In this document: in pieces, positions 5,415 to 14,186 of the stretch | Layout: each line of letters opens with the position of its first letter | Position numbering within the stretch: the stretch's first letter is position 1 | DNA from: a virus | DNA length: 20,982 nucleotides | Virus record (IMG/VR): IMGVR_UViG_3300002835_012783 | Span: 1-20,982 of that record | Reading direction: 5' to 3' (one strand) | Notes under the pieces: generated by a model | What the model was told of the DNA's origin: nothing | The model's database searches: none | The model's input: only the letters and a program-made list of their open reading frames with translations | Position numbers and translations under genes: made by a program

Positions 5415-8371
5415 TATGAATATGTTTTTTCTGATTTTTTAATAGCGGCCGTTGGTGGTGAAATGGTTCTATTCAAGTAAGCAATAGGATCAAGTCGTGG
5501 AAGATCACTATCTTTGCCTCCTACTCTTATTTCATAATGAAGATGAACACCAGTACTAGGATACCCTTTACTGCCCATTTCAGCCACAACCTCTCCCCTT
5601 GATACGGGTGTGCCATCTTTAGCTGCCCCCTTCCCAATTCTAATATCATTATGTCCTAAGAAATGATAATTATTTGTTCCATTTTCTTTTATTATAACAA
5701 CTTGATCTCCAAATGATGCGGGGCCAAACCCACCATTAGAAATAATACCATCAACAGGTGAAATGATGCGAGTTCCTTTACTCCCGGCAATATCTACACC
5801 ATAATGGTTTTTAACATTTCCATTTATGTTTCTGTTAGGCTTAGGTAAAGAAGTTACTGTTACCTGGGAGCCTTTTACAGTAGGTACCCAATTTGGATAA
5901 ACACCAAATGTAAAATCTGTAAAATTAGAATTTACTATTCCTGCTTTAATTAAAGTATTATTGACAGCTTGTTGAACTGTTTGGGGGGGTGGGGGAGAAT
6001 ATGTTTTTAAAGATCCTGAAGCTTCAGGAACTGACATTGTTTCTATTTTAGTAGTCCATTGTTTTGTATCAACTGTATGGCTAATGGCTTTAACTATTAG
6101 AGCTATTTGTCCTTCATCATAAGTTAAGGGTAATACTCCTTTAGACATTTTAAATTTTTCAAATAATCTAATACCACTAATACCATCTAAAGTCATATTA
6201 AGATTATATGGAATAAAAAATGGAGCATCAATATTTCCATCTTTTGAATATTTTTGTGAAAACAATGTATTTACCTGAGAGTTAGCATTTTTTAGATAAT
6301 CTATATTTTCATCAGTAAATTGTTTTTTACCATAAACTTGGGTAAATATACTTTTAAATTTTCCTATATCAAGAGGAGCTTCTTCTTCCTTATACTTTTC
6401 TCCGTTTGATTTTTTAGAGGATTTTTCTAAGATAATTCTATCTGTTAATCCTTTATTATACTTTTCAAAAGAATAAGCATTTTGAGATATATTAGTACTA
6501 TTAACTTGAGCTCCAACTGAGATAGCAGTTGAAAATTGATTTGATATTTCTGAGTTTAACTGAATATCTTGTACAAAACTTCCTTCTACTCCCGGTTTTA
6601 CTCCAAATACATTTAATGTTGTAAATTTATCTGGTTCTCTGCTAATATTAAAATCACTCCCGTTGTATGTCATAGGGGTTTGGTCGTATATTTTGATAGT
6701 TAAATTATCTCTATCAGCATAAACAGTGAAATTATTTATTCCTCCTAAACATACATTAACATCATCCATTATTTGTTGGAGTAATTTTACTAGAGTAGCT
6801 ACTCCATCTTCTTCTTTTGTTAGAGAATTTAATACCCCAGCTAAATATTCTATGTTAAGAAGAATATGTCCCATTTTACCAACAAAAACATTAGCATTTC
6901 CCGTTTTAAAATTAGGAAATTCATTTCTAGCATTAGTCCCATTAATAGAGCCATTTAATATTGGGGCAATATTGTAATAACCGGTAACTCCCCCTCTTGT
7001 TGGGTTAAGAACAACATCATTTATAATACTCCCAGTAGCTAATGAATCTATTATTTCATTTAAATTTTGATGAACAGGAATTAAACATATTCTAGGGTCA
7101 GAGGAAAATTGGTTTGGAGGGGAGAAAAAATAATTTTTATCAACTTCGGTAGTGGTACTATTAGTTAATCCAAAATAATCATAATTAAAATCAAATTTTA
7201 TTTGAGGTGAATCTCCATTATATAATCCACATTCTGTTTCAATAAAATACAATAAAGAGGCTAGAGTTATATGAACACTATAAGTTGTAGATACCCTATA
7301 AGAAAAACCTAAATTAAAATACTCACGTATTTGAGATGCTGGGTATTTGTAGATATTTTTTTCGTATTTAGGTTCTACTTGGCCATTGATAGTAGGTATA
7401 TTCCTGTTAAATACATGATTGGTTATAGTTTTTGTACCTTGTGACTCATATATCTCAAATAACCATTTATTAATTTTGGATGATTCTTTTTGAGCTACAA
7501 TTGCAGGTACTTCCTCAGTAGATTCTGTTGAAGATTCTGTGATACTCTCTGAGGGATTATCAACCACATTCATTTTTAATGATTCTATAATAGAACCATA
7601 AGCTATCAATTCTAAATTAATGTCATAACTTCCATCTCTATTAAAAGACCAACTAAATTTAGAGACAGGTCCTATGAAACCTTCATAATTTCCTTTATAT
7701 CTTTCTTTTTCAATGTTAATTTGATTTTGAATAACATATTGGTCTACTAAAAGTCTAACTTCACCTGATGGAGCAGGTCTAGTTGTAGTTCCCCTCAAAA
7801 AACTTTCTAATGGCGCGGACTGAAATTTATCCCATTGTTGTAAATTTCCCCCATTATCAAGATAAACAGTGTGACCAAATTCAAGCAATATTGAATAACC
7901 TGGTCTCATATAGAGATAATCAATTAAGGCAAATTGTTCTCTACTGTATGCTTTTATTTTAATAGTGGCTTTAGCTAAAGCTCCATTATTATAGTAACTA
8001 ACATCAGCTGATGTTATACCAGGCATAGGGACAAATCCTCTTTCTCCTATTCCTCCCCAACCATATTCTCCATTTAAGGCACTGTTTGAAAAGTTTATAC
8101 CTGATTGTAGATTACCTGATTCATTTGATGCTCCACCAAATAATATAAAATTTTTAGCTAAATTAGCTCCAATTAAATTTGCATCTATACCTAATTTTGC
8201 TATAATACTACCATCAACATCTACAGAACTAGCTAATCTTAACCAAGGGGTTTTAGTAGTGACCCATTTTAATGTATTAGGATCAATATTAGTTTTACCT
8301 AAAGCTTGTTGCCTTCTTTCAATTTGAGTTTTAACCCAGGACTGGAATGGTTCTCCAATAATATTGGCCAT
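5414..8371 (-). CDS. Baseplate hub protein with C-terminal M23 peptidase
   Basis: 985 residues. The N-terminal part has hub-like motifs: PMPGITSADVSYYNNGALAKA (116-136), YLYMRPGYSILLEFG (152-166) and a repeat-type ending GPVSKFSWSFNRDGSYD with GSIIESLK (234-266). A Ser/Glu linker lies at 271-290. The C-terminal about 150 residues form an M23 (lysostaphin-like) metallopeptidase: zinc ligands H856 and D860 in HYGVD, H943 and H945 in HLHYE, and H907 in LGHND. M23 enzymes cut peptidoglycan cross-links, so the hub would open the cell wall during tail contraction, the job done in T4 by lysozyme on gp5. The gene follows the LysM-like gene after 1 base and is coupled to the next gene. Hub identity is from context and motifs; the peptidase is certain. 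Confidence 0.85.
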   Translation of the reverse strand: MANIIGEPFQSWVKTQIERRQQALGKTNIDPNTLKWVTTKTPWLRLASSVDVDGSIIAKLGIDANLIGANLAKNFILFGGASNESGNLQSGINFSNSALNGEYGWGGIGERGFVPMPGITSADVSYYNNGALAKATIKIKAYSREQFALIDYLYMRPGYSILLEFGHTVYLDNGGNLQQWDKFQSAPLESFLRGTTTRPAPSGEVRLLVDQYVIQNQINIEKERYKGNYEGFIGPVSKFSWSFNRDGSYDINLELIAYGSIIESLKMNVVDNPSESITESSTESTEEVPAIVAQKESSKINKWLFEIYESQGTKTITNHVFNRNIPTINGQVEPKYEKNIYKYPASQIREYFNLGFSYRVSTTYSVHITLASLLYFIETECGLYNGDSPQIKFDFNYDYFGLTNSTTTEVDKNYFFSPPNQFSSDPRICLIPVHQNLNEIIDSLATGSIINDVVLNPTRGGVTGYYNIAPILNGSINGTNARNEFPNFKTGNANVFVGKMGHILLNIEYLAGVLNSLTKEEDGVATLVKLLQQIMDDVNVCLGGINNFTVYADRDNLTIKIYDQTPMTYNGSDFNISREPDKFTTLNVFGVKPGVEGSFVQDIQLNSEISNQFSTAISVGAQVNSTNISQNAYSFEKYNKGLTDRIILEKSSKKSNGEKYKEEEAPLDIGKFKSIFTQVYGKKQFTDENIDYLKNANSQVNTLFSQKYSKDGNIDAPFFIPYNLNMTLDGISGIRLFEKFKMSKGVLPLTYDEGQIALIVKAISHTVDTKQWTTKIETMSVPEASGSLKTYSPPPPQTVQQAVNNTLIKAGIVNSNFTDFTFGVYPNWVPTVKGSQVTVTSLPKPNRNINGNVKNHYGVDIAGSKGTRIISPVDGIISNGGFGPASFGDQVVIIKENGTNNYHFLGHNDIRIGKGAAKDGTPVSRGEVVAEMGSKGYPSTGVHLHYEIRVGGKDSDLPRLDPIAYLNRTISPPTAAIKKSEKTYS

Positions 8372-8372
8372 A

Positions 8373-8696
8373 TTATAAACTATTTAGAGTGTTAAAACTA
8401 GCGATAATATCGCTTACATTTACAGGTATACGTATTTGTATGCCTGGAGTGAGGAATAACGAATCCCCGCTTATTTTCTGGGGATTTGCGGCTGCTATTA
8501 TCCAATATAGAGTAACATCATTATAATATTGATTTGCTAATAGATCTAGCCTGTCCCCAAATCCTGTTATAACATAAATGTCACTAGACCTAAGAGGTAT
8601 TTCAGGATATTTAGTTGTGTCATAATACCGTTTACCTATGGGTCTGATGACATCATCCGTTGTTCTAGATTCTTGTATGTTTTGGTAACGATTCAT
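8373..8696 (-). CDS. LysM-like baseplate protein (gp53 / P2 gpX type)
   Basis: 107 residues. Residues about 38-92 form a LysM-like domain: SDIYVITGFGDRLDLLANQYY, then YWIIAAANP and LTPGIQIRIP. This is the form used in phage baseplates, where a short LysM protein binds the hub or wedge (T4 gp53, P2 gpX), rather than a cell-wall-binding enzyme. It lies directly before the hub gene with a 1-base gap. A late-type promoter ends only 2 bases before its ATG, so its mRNA may have almost no leader. The next in-frame Met is not close, so the start is kept. Confidence 0.8.
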   Translation of the reverse strand: MNRYQNIQESRTTDDVIRPIGKRYYDTTKYPEIPLRSSDIYVITGFGDRLDLLANQYYNDVTLYWIIAAANPQKISGDSLFLTPGIQIRIPVNVSDIIASFNTLNSL

Positions 8697-8698
8697 GT

Positions 8699-8713
8699 TT
8701 TATTATATGTATG
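8699..8713 (-). promoter_or_regulatory. Late-type promoter motif before the LysM-like gene
   Basis: An exact copy of CATACATATAATAAA on the minus strand. It lies 7 bases after a terminator hairpin and 2 bases before ATG 8696. Confidence 0.7.
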
Positions 8714-8720
8714 GTAAGAA

Positions 8721-8744
8721 AAAGCTTGCTGAGAGGCAAGCTTT
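8721..8744 (-). terminator. Intrinsic terminator after the gene at 8785-10989 (second hairpin of a pair)
   Basis: A perfect 9-bp stem AAAGCTTGC / GCAAGCTTT with a 6-base loop is followed on the minus strand by TTCTTACC. The T-tract is short but the stem itself ends in TTT. Confidence 0.75.
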
Positions 8745-8747
8745 CGG

Positions 8748-8768
8748 TCCATGAATACTCTTCATGGA
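8748..8768 (-). terminator. Upstream hairpin of the tandem pair after the gene at 8785-10989
   Basis: A perfect 8-bp stem TCCATGAA / TTCATGGA with a 5-base loop lies 16 bases after the upstream stop codon. It has no T-tract of its own, so it may protect the 3' end of the mRNA or assist the following terminator. Confidence 0.5.
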
Positions 8769-8784
8769 GGGGTTCATATTTTAT

Positions 8785-10989
8785 TTATACTAAATTTACT
8801 GGGATACCATTAACTGGTAAATTAGAGATAACAGAAGTATTATTTCCTGATATTGGTGGGTCTAAGACTTCGTTTCTTATATTTGTTGAATTGTTGTAAT
8901 AATTATAATGGCTGTATCCGTTTTCATTACCAGTGCTTTTAGAATCTCCTCCATTTCTTAAACTTATAAATGGACTACCTTTTCCTGATTTATCAGTTGC
9001 TCTTCTTGGTAAGAAATCTTGAATTGGAGTAAATCCTAAATCTACATTTATTATATGAGGTAATTCTTTAACTGAGTTATCAGATTCAGTTTTACTGTTA
9101 CCTATATTGATTTCCCAAGGAGATTGTTCAGGAATAGTGTAATTTAATGAAGTTATAATACCTGGGGTTTCAAACAGATAAGCTCCCATTGTCATTTTAT
9201 ATAAGGTACCTCTCATAAAACCTGCTTCTGTATAGTCAGGGGCTAGGGTGGAGGCTAGATAGTTTAGTTTATAATACATGGGCATTAGCTCTTGTTTAGA
9301 TTGAGCGGCCACCGTAAAACTCATTTTAACATCTCTAGTGAAACCTTCATAATTATATAATGTATTACCCCTACCCACATAATTTATTGAATTCCATTTT
9401 GGAGTATATGAATCACTAAAATTATTAATGAATGCCCTAAAATGCATGTAAAAAGCATTTGCTGAGGTGTCATTTTTGTAGGCTGCTATATAAAAAGTAG
9501 CTAAGTCATTTAAACTATTAGGGTCATTTAATGTTGTAGCACCTCCGGAGGCCGCATCTAATTTTTTATATGAACCTTCATATATAGGTTCAGCTGTTAT
9601 CTTATCAAGAGCATTTTTTATATTATTTTCTCCACCAAACCCACCAAGGCCCCCTAATGTATAGTCTGATCTATCTTTAGTTCTAGAACCTGGGTCTCCT
9701 AAACTTACTCTATTCTCTATATTGTTAATTAAATAATTTGGGGAGAAAGATAAAATAGTTTTATTTTTTTCAATATCTAAATCTTTTCTAAAATCATCAA
9801 CTAATATTGAATTCCCACCTTGAATTGGTGTTTTACTATTGATCCCACCCTGAGTAAGTGCTGCTGTATTAGGATATAGTTGATTATAGTTAGAAGGAGT
9901 AAAGGTAGATAAAGTTTGATTAGCTGGGGATTGTTTAAAACCAAATGGGTTATTGGGGGTTTGGTTACCTGTATCTATATCAAACCCTAAAATAGAATTA
10001 TCTCCTCTAGATGAAATATTAGGGTTAAGGGATTGTTTTAAGAATATTGATGTATTACTAACTCCTAATTTACGAGTGATATTATCATATTCTAAAGAAT
10101 CTTTGTATGATCTTCTAGCATTAGTAGATTTAAAATAACCATCAGATTCTAAATTTTTCTTAATTTCAGGATTATTTACTCCTGTTCTTTCACTAGCAAA
10201 TCTAATATTAGTATTGTTTACTCCTAAAACAGAACCAGGACCTCCACCATAATTTAAAATACTACCCAAATTTTGAGTTGTATCAATAGGTATTCTATCT
10301 CTTTTTGGTACATTTACAAATGGTAATCCTTCAATTTTAACTCTATGAAGTTGAAGAAGTCTGTTATAATATTTACCTACTACTAAATTGGATGTATCTT
10401 CTTCTTTTTTCCTTTTCATCACCTCGGAATAAGTATTTATTCCTCCAGCCCCTAAAATGTCTTCTAATGTTGAATCGCCAGTATAAGCTCCTGTAGGTTT
10501 AAGTGGATTTAAACCTTGTTTATTTAAGTGAGTTCCTGTCCATCCTTGAACCGCTACTTGAGCCAGTGTTGAAGTTGGTAAATAAATACCTTCATTGACA
10601 GCTCCTCCTCCATATCCCACCCCGTAAGAGGCTTCAGTTTTAACTGCTGTTCTTGATAGTAAATTTTGATTAGCGGTAAATATTAAACCACGAGGTGATT
10701 TTAAATCAAAAAAATATTGAGTTAAACGCGATACATCTTTACCAGCATTAATAGGGGCCAATAAACCTCCCCTCACCAACGCATCAGGAAAACGCGCGGC
10801 TAAAACATCAAAAGGGGGATTATCTTCAGCTCCTATAGAATATCCAATTTGACCTGTGTTAGGATCATATCCTGATTGTAGGCCCGGGATTGGAGTAGTA
10901 ATATAGGGTTGATTACTAGATCCTCCTTTTAATTTATCTCCTCCGTATTTGAGATTTAAAAGGTTGGTTTTTAGGTTTATTAAAGCCAT
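8785..10989 (-). CDS. Large tail/baseplate structural protein
   Basis: 734 residues. I cannot name the family with certainty. The N-terminal half is rich in Gly, Asn and Ser with loops (GGGAVNEGIYLP, NYGGGPGSVLG) and no signal peptide. The C-terminal part, about 500-680, has a pattern seen in tail-tube initiation or baseplate proteins: FYMHFRAFINNFSD, GFTRDVKMSFTVAAQSKQEL, YKLNYLASTLAPDY, LYKMTMGAYLFETPGIITSL and SPWEINI. Its place between tape measure and baseplate genes supports a role at the tail tip, such as connecting tube and baseplate. It starts 9 bases after the 94-residue protein gene, with no promoter of its own, and ends at a tandem hairpin. Confidence 0.75.
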   Translation of the reverse strand: MALINLKTNLLNLKYGGDKLKGGSSNQPYITTPIPGLQSGYDPNTGQIGYSIGAEDNPPFDVLAARFPDALVRGGLLAPINAGKDVSRLTQYFFDLKSPRGLIFTANQNLLSRTAVKTEASYGVGYGGGAVNEGIYLPTSTLAQVAVQGWTGTHLNKQGLNPLKPTGAYTGDSTLEDILGAGGINTYSEVMKRKKEEDTSNLVVGKYYNRLLQLHRVKIEGLPFVNVPKRDRIPIDTTQNLGSILNYGGGPGSVLGVNNTNIRFASERTGVNNPEIKKNLESDGYFKSTNARRSYKDSLEYDNITRKLGVSNTSIFLKQSLNPNISSRGDNSILGFDIDTGNQTPNNPFGFKQSPANQTLSTFTPSNYNQLYPNTAALTQGGINSKTPIQGGNSILVDDFRKDLDIEKNKTILSFSPNYLINNIENRVSLGDPGSRTKDRSDYTLGGLGGFGGENNIKNALDKITAEPIYEGSYKKLDAASGGATTLNDPNSLNDLATFYIAAYKNDTSANAFYMHFRAFINNFSDSYTPKWNSINYVGRGNTLYNYEGFTRDVKMSFTVAAQSKQELMPMYYKLNYLASTLAPDYTEAGFMRGTLYKMTMGAYLFETPGIITSLNYTIPEQSPWEINIGNSKTESDNSVKELPHIINVDLGFTPIQDFLPRRATDKSGKGSPFISLRNGGDSKSTGNENGYSHYNYYNNSTNIRNEVLDPPISGNNTSVISNLPVNGIPVNLV

Positions 10990-10998
10990 GTTATATTC

Positions 10999-11283
10999 TT
11001 ACCCTGGAAGATTCAATAAGTATTGGTCAGAGTTTGGAATTACACCATTATTATAATCAAGTTGAGAAGGTTGAGGGAGAATGTTTGGGGTCCCATCAAC
11101 ATATCCTTGATACGCAGCATTGACTGTAGATTGGTTTGCTCCATTAACAGAGTAGCTAACTTGTGAACCATCAGCGTGAAGTTTAGACTGATTGGTAGCT
11201 AAAATATTGATAGCTGGGGTAGAACCATTTCCTGTAATAGAGTATGGGCTTCCTGTTTGAGTTAATTTGTTGAGTAGTGACAT
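10999..11283 (-). CDS. Small structural protein of unknown function
   Basis: 94 residues, polar and rich in Asn, Ser, Gln and Gly, without signal peptide or membrane segment. No family is recognised. It follows the tape measure gene and is preceded by a late-type promoter, so it heads the transcription unit with the large structural protein at 8785-10989. A baseplate or tail accessory role is inferred from position. Confidence 0.65.
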   Translation of the reverse strand: MSLLNKLTQTGSPYSITGNGSTPAINILATNQSKLHADGSQVSYSVNGANQSTVNAAYQGYVDGTPNILPQPSQLDYNNGVIPNSDQYLLNLPG

Positions 11284-11300
11284 AGTTTCTAGTTTTAATG

Positions 11301-11315
11301 TTTATTATATGTATG
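11301..11315 (-). promoter_or_regulatory. Late-type promoter motif before the 94-residue protein gene
   Basis: An exact copy of CATACATATAATAAA on the minus strand. It begins immediately after the TAA stop of the tape measure gene and ends 17 bases before ATG 11283. No terminator separates them, so read-through is likely. Confidence 0.7.
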
Positions 11316-13769
11316 TTAGGAGCCAGTACGATACTCAGCTAATGCTAAAGTTTTTCCTACTAAGTTACCATCTATTGATACATTTCCTTCTTTATTTAGG
11401 ATTGAAGTTAAAAGTTGATTCATTCTGTCTAATCGTTCAGCTAATGGTTGTATATTAATAGAGGAAGACATAATTGAAGTAGATTCTTTACTTTTTCCTA
11501 TTTTATTAGATATTCCTGGGGCTGCCACTAAATCATCATTTGGAGATAATTCAAATAATCCCCCTTCTTTAGTTGATACTGTGGTTTTTCCTTTGGCAGG
11601 GGATAACATATCACCAGCTTTATTAGCTTGATTTTTATTTTTTTCTAGATAGGCCATTCCTGCTCCGGCAGCGGCTAAAGCTATAGCTGCCCCCACTCCA
11701 AAAGTTAAAGAACTATTTAACACTAAAGCTGCTATACCAGCAGCTGTTAGTAATCCAACAATCACTCCCATAACATCACCAAAACTTTTACCCCAATTTA
11801 TAAGCCATCCTAATGGTTTTAACATAAGCCCTACAATACTAAAAATTGATGATAAAAGATCAAAAGCGGGCATTATTGCTTCTGCTACAGTCACAAATAT
11901 TTCTCTTAATTTTTCAACAGAAGCATTCATTCTGTCTTGAATTGAGGCTTGATTTTCTAAATCCTCAATACTTTTTTCTTTTAACATCTTTTGGGCTCCT
12001 TCTATCCCATATTGTTCTGTTAAACTATTTAATAATTCTTTTCTTTTCTCAACATCTTCTTTAGATACATCTTTCAGTTGGTCCTGAATAAATAGAGTTT
12101 TAGCTAATTCTTCTCGATTCATTCCTACTGACTTGGCTATAGCCTCTTGTTGTAAACGATTCATTTTACCAAACTCAGCAGAAGAGCCTAAATTTTTATT
12201 TATTTCTTCAGCAAGTCCTGCTACATCATTAGTTAAAGCATAATATCGAGCTTGTTCTAGATTTAATTGGCGGCCAGTTAATAATTCTGCTTCTAATTCT
12301 GATTCAATGGATGATTGGAAATTTAGTAAACTTTCTGCTATTGCATCTATCTTAGACATTTCTAAACCTAAAGATTTAGCTACAGCAACTGCCTCTGCTA
12401 TCAATGATGGGTTTTTTCCTAAAGAAAGGGTGGTGGCGGCAGAAACATCTTTTATTTCTTTTAAAACTTCTTTTTCATTTAATGCTACCCCTAATCTAGT
12501 TGAAGATATTTTAGCTTGAGCTAATACTTCTCCTGTGGCATCTTCTAAACTTTTATTAGTACCTAATGTTAATTTATATATACCCGCTAATTCTTCATTA
12601 GTTAGTCCTGCGGTTGTTCTGAATTTAGTTATAGTGGCTAAATCCTCTTTATTTAGCATAACATTAGTGCCTAATGTTTTATTTATCGCTAATAGAGATT
12701 CTTGCATTCCTTTAGTAGTAACAAATATATCACCGCTAGCATTGGCTGCTGAATTTAACTCAGAACTCATAAAAGAAGCGTCCTGGTAGGACATGTTCAT
12801 ACCTTTTGCTAGGTCTCCTGTTAATCCATCTACTAATTTGAAGGCATCTACTAATTCTTTTAATAGAGCTAATGGTCCTAAAGCTTTAGCTAAAGCTGGG
12901 CCTAGGGATTTAAGACCCGCCATTAAAGGAGTCATAGATTTCTCTGCTGCTTGGGGGATACCCATAGCCATAGCTTTTGACTTTGCTGCTGTATCCTCTA
13001 AAAGATTTCCATGTTCATCAACTAATCCTAATCTTGTTTTTAATTCAGCACTAATTCCTTTTCCTGTTTTTAAGCTTTCAATTTCTTTATCAGTTAAACC
13101 TTTAGTTATACCATATATTTTTTGATTGTATATGGCTGTTTCTTGAGCGGCCTTTGATGCGTCTTGAAAAGCTGAAGAAAATTTACCTAAACCAGGAATA
13201 GCATTAGATATAGCATCTAACCCGGTAAAAAGTTTTATTCCTGCGTCTTTTTTAATTTTTTCTTGTTCTTTTCTGACACCCTGGAGGGCTTCAAAGAATT
13301 TTCTTTCTTCTTCAGCTTGGCCTTTAATTTCCTCTAATTTATCCCCTTCAATTCTCCCTGATTGGATAGCTACTTGTAAATTTTGAAATTGAAGCTTAGC
13401 TTTTTTTTCTAGTTTATCTAAAGTTTTACCTTCAATTAAAACTCCTTGAGAATTTTCATATACTATTTCTTGAGCTATTTTAGATATTGAACTTAAAGCA
13501 TTTTTAGCACTAGATAATTCTGTATTTTGTTTGCTTAGCTCGGCTACACTGTCTTTAAATGATTTATAAATAAAACTTAATTCACTATTTAAATCATCCG
13601 CGGCATTTACTACATCCCTGAATAAAGTTTCAAATTTTTCTAATTCAGCAGTGTTAGCTTTAAGATCTCTAAGTATACTTTGATAATATGCTTGTTCTCT
13701 AGCATTCAATTTAGCTAAAGTTCCTTCTATCTGTTTTATTTTATCAGCTAATTCTTTTGCAGTTGCCAT
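11316..13769 (-). CDS. Tail tape measure protein
   Basis: 817 residues. The N-terminal about 240 residues are Lys/Glu-rich coiled coil (KELADKIKQIEGTLAKLN onward). A central helical region follows, with Ala-rich segments. A hydrophobic stretch lies near residues 640-710 (SIVGLMLKPLGWLINW, VIVGLLTAAGIAALVL, GVGAAIALAAAGAGMAYL), typical of tape measures that insert into membranes during ejection. Length, composition and position right after the overlapping chaperone genes support the call. The family rule of about 0.15 nm per residue gives a tail near 120 nm; this is an estimate. It has its own late-type promoter 7 bases before the ATG. Confidence 0.9.
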   Translation of the reverse strand: MATAKELADKIKQIEGTLAKLNAREQAYYQSILRDLKANTAELEKFETLFRDVVNAADDLNSELSFIYKSFKDSVAELSKQNTELSSAKNALSSISKIAQEIVYENSQGVLIEGKTLDKLEKKAKLQFQNLQVAIQSGRIEGDKLEEIKGQAEEERKFFEALQGVRKEQEKIKKDAGIKLFTGLDAISNAIPGLGKFSSAFQDASKAAQETAIYNQKIYGITKGLTDKEIESLKTGKGISAELKTRLGLVDEHGNLLEDTAAKSKAMAMGIPQAAEKSMTPLMAGLKSLGPALAKALGPLALLKELVDAFKLVDGLTGDLAKGMNMSYQDASFMSSELNSAANASGDIFVTTKGMQESLLAINKTLGTNVMLNKEDLATITKFRTTAGLTNEELAGIYKLTLGTNKSLEDATGEVLAQAKISSTRLGVALNEKEVLKEIKDVSAATTLSLGKNPSLIAEAVAVAKSLGLEMSKIDAIAESLLNFQSSIESELEAELLTGRQLNLEQARYYALTNDVAGLAEEINKNLGSSAEFGKMNRLQQEAIAKSVGMNREELAKTLFIQDQLKDVSKEDVEKRKELLNSLTEQYGIEGAQKMLKEKSIEDLENQASIQDRMNASVEKLREIFVTVAEAIMPAFDLLSSIFSIVGLMLKPLGWLINWGKSFGDVMGVIVGLLTAAGIAALVLNSSLTFGVGAAIALAAAGAGMAYLEKNKNQANKAGDMLSPAKGKTTVSTKEGGLFELSPNDDLVAAPGISNKIGKSKESTSIMSSSINIQPLAERLDRMNQLLTSILNKEGNVSIDGNLVGKTLALAEYRTGS

Positions 13770-13776
13770 TCTGTAT

Positions 13777-13791
13777 TTTATTATATGTATG
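13777..13791 (-). promoter_or_regulatory. Late-type promoter motif before the tape measure gene
   Basis: An exact copy of CATACATATAATAAA on the minus strand. It starts 4 bases after the terminator stem at 13796-13816 and ends 7 bases before ATG 13769. Confidence 0.75.
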
Positions 13792-13795
13792 GAAA

Positions 13796-13816
13796 AAGCC
13801 CACTTTTGGTGGGCTT
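13796..13816 (-). terminator. Intrinsic terminator after the chaperone genes
   Basis: A perfect 8-bp stem AAGCCCAC / GTGGGCTT with a 5-base loop runs into a T-tract on the minus strand (GGGCTTTTTCC). It overlaps the TAA stop of the chaperone's second frame. Confidence 0.9.
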
Positions 13817-14186
13817 ATTTCTTCATACTAGTAGAATATGTTGGTTTTTTAGCACTTCTCATAAATTCAGGAACATTAACATTTCCTTGGGAATCTATAA
13901 TAGTGGTCGTGTCTTTACCTTTGGATGCTTTTTCGTATTCTTGGGCCTCCTTATCATAAAAGGATTTTAGTTCATGGAATGTAAAATTTCTTAACCATAT
14001 AGGCATGTGATAGATAGTTTCCCAATCATATCCTCCTTTACCATGAAAAACAATTTCATGGATTTGTTTAAATAAATTTTTACGTGTTTGGGGTGCTGTC
14101 TCCAAACTCAGGCCAAAAAAATTCAATCCCAACTGGGATATTGACTCTATTGTCACTGTTGTTGGGAAAAAAAGTAAGATCAACAT
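13815..14186 (-). CDS. Tail assembly chaperone, second frame (GT-like), probably made by frameshift from the upstream gene
   Basis: The open frame has 123 codons, but its first 107 bases overlap the gp26-like gene in another frame. The meaningful part starts near residue 22 (NFFGLSLETAPQ) and continues TRKNLFKQIHEIVFHGKGGYDW, MPIWLRNFTFHELKSFYD, with a charged C-terminus. There is no convincing start: ATG 14186 begins with hydrophobic residues that are a by-product of the other frame. Position directly before the tape measure and overlap with the preceding gene match the G/GT chaperone arrangement of tailed phages. A +1 (or -2) shift on the T7 run at 14115-14121 would give a fused protein of about 337 residues. 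An internal start is the alternative. Confidence 0.75.
   Translation of the reverse strand: MLILLFFPTTVTIESISQLGLNFFGLSLETAPQTRKNLFKQIHEIVFHGKGGYDWETIYHMPIWLRNFTFHELKSFYDKEAQEYEKASKGKDTTTIIDSQGNVNVPEFMRSAKKPTYSTSMKK

Noticed and set aside
12307-13125. Three plus-strand open frames opposite the tape measure
   Set aside because: All lie inside a convincing minus-strand gene; their products have no domain signal and no plus-strand gene is supported anywhere in the window.
14123-14186. ATG 14186 as the true start of the second chaperone frame
   Set aside because: The first 21 residues are just the other frame of the gp26-like gene and have no leader signal. Frameshift entry explains the gene better, though an internal start is not excluded.
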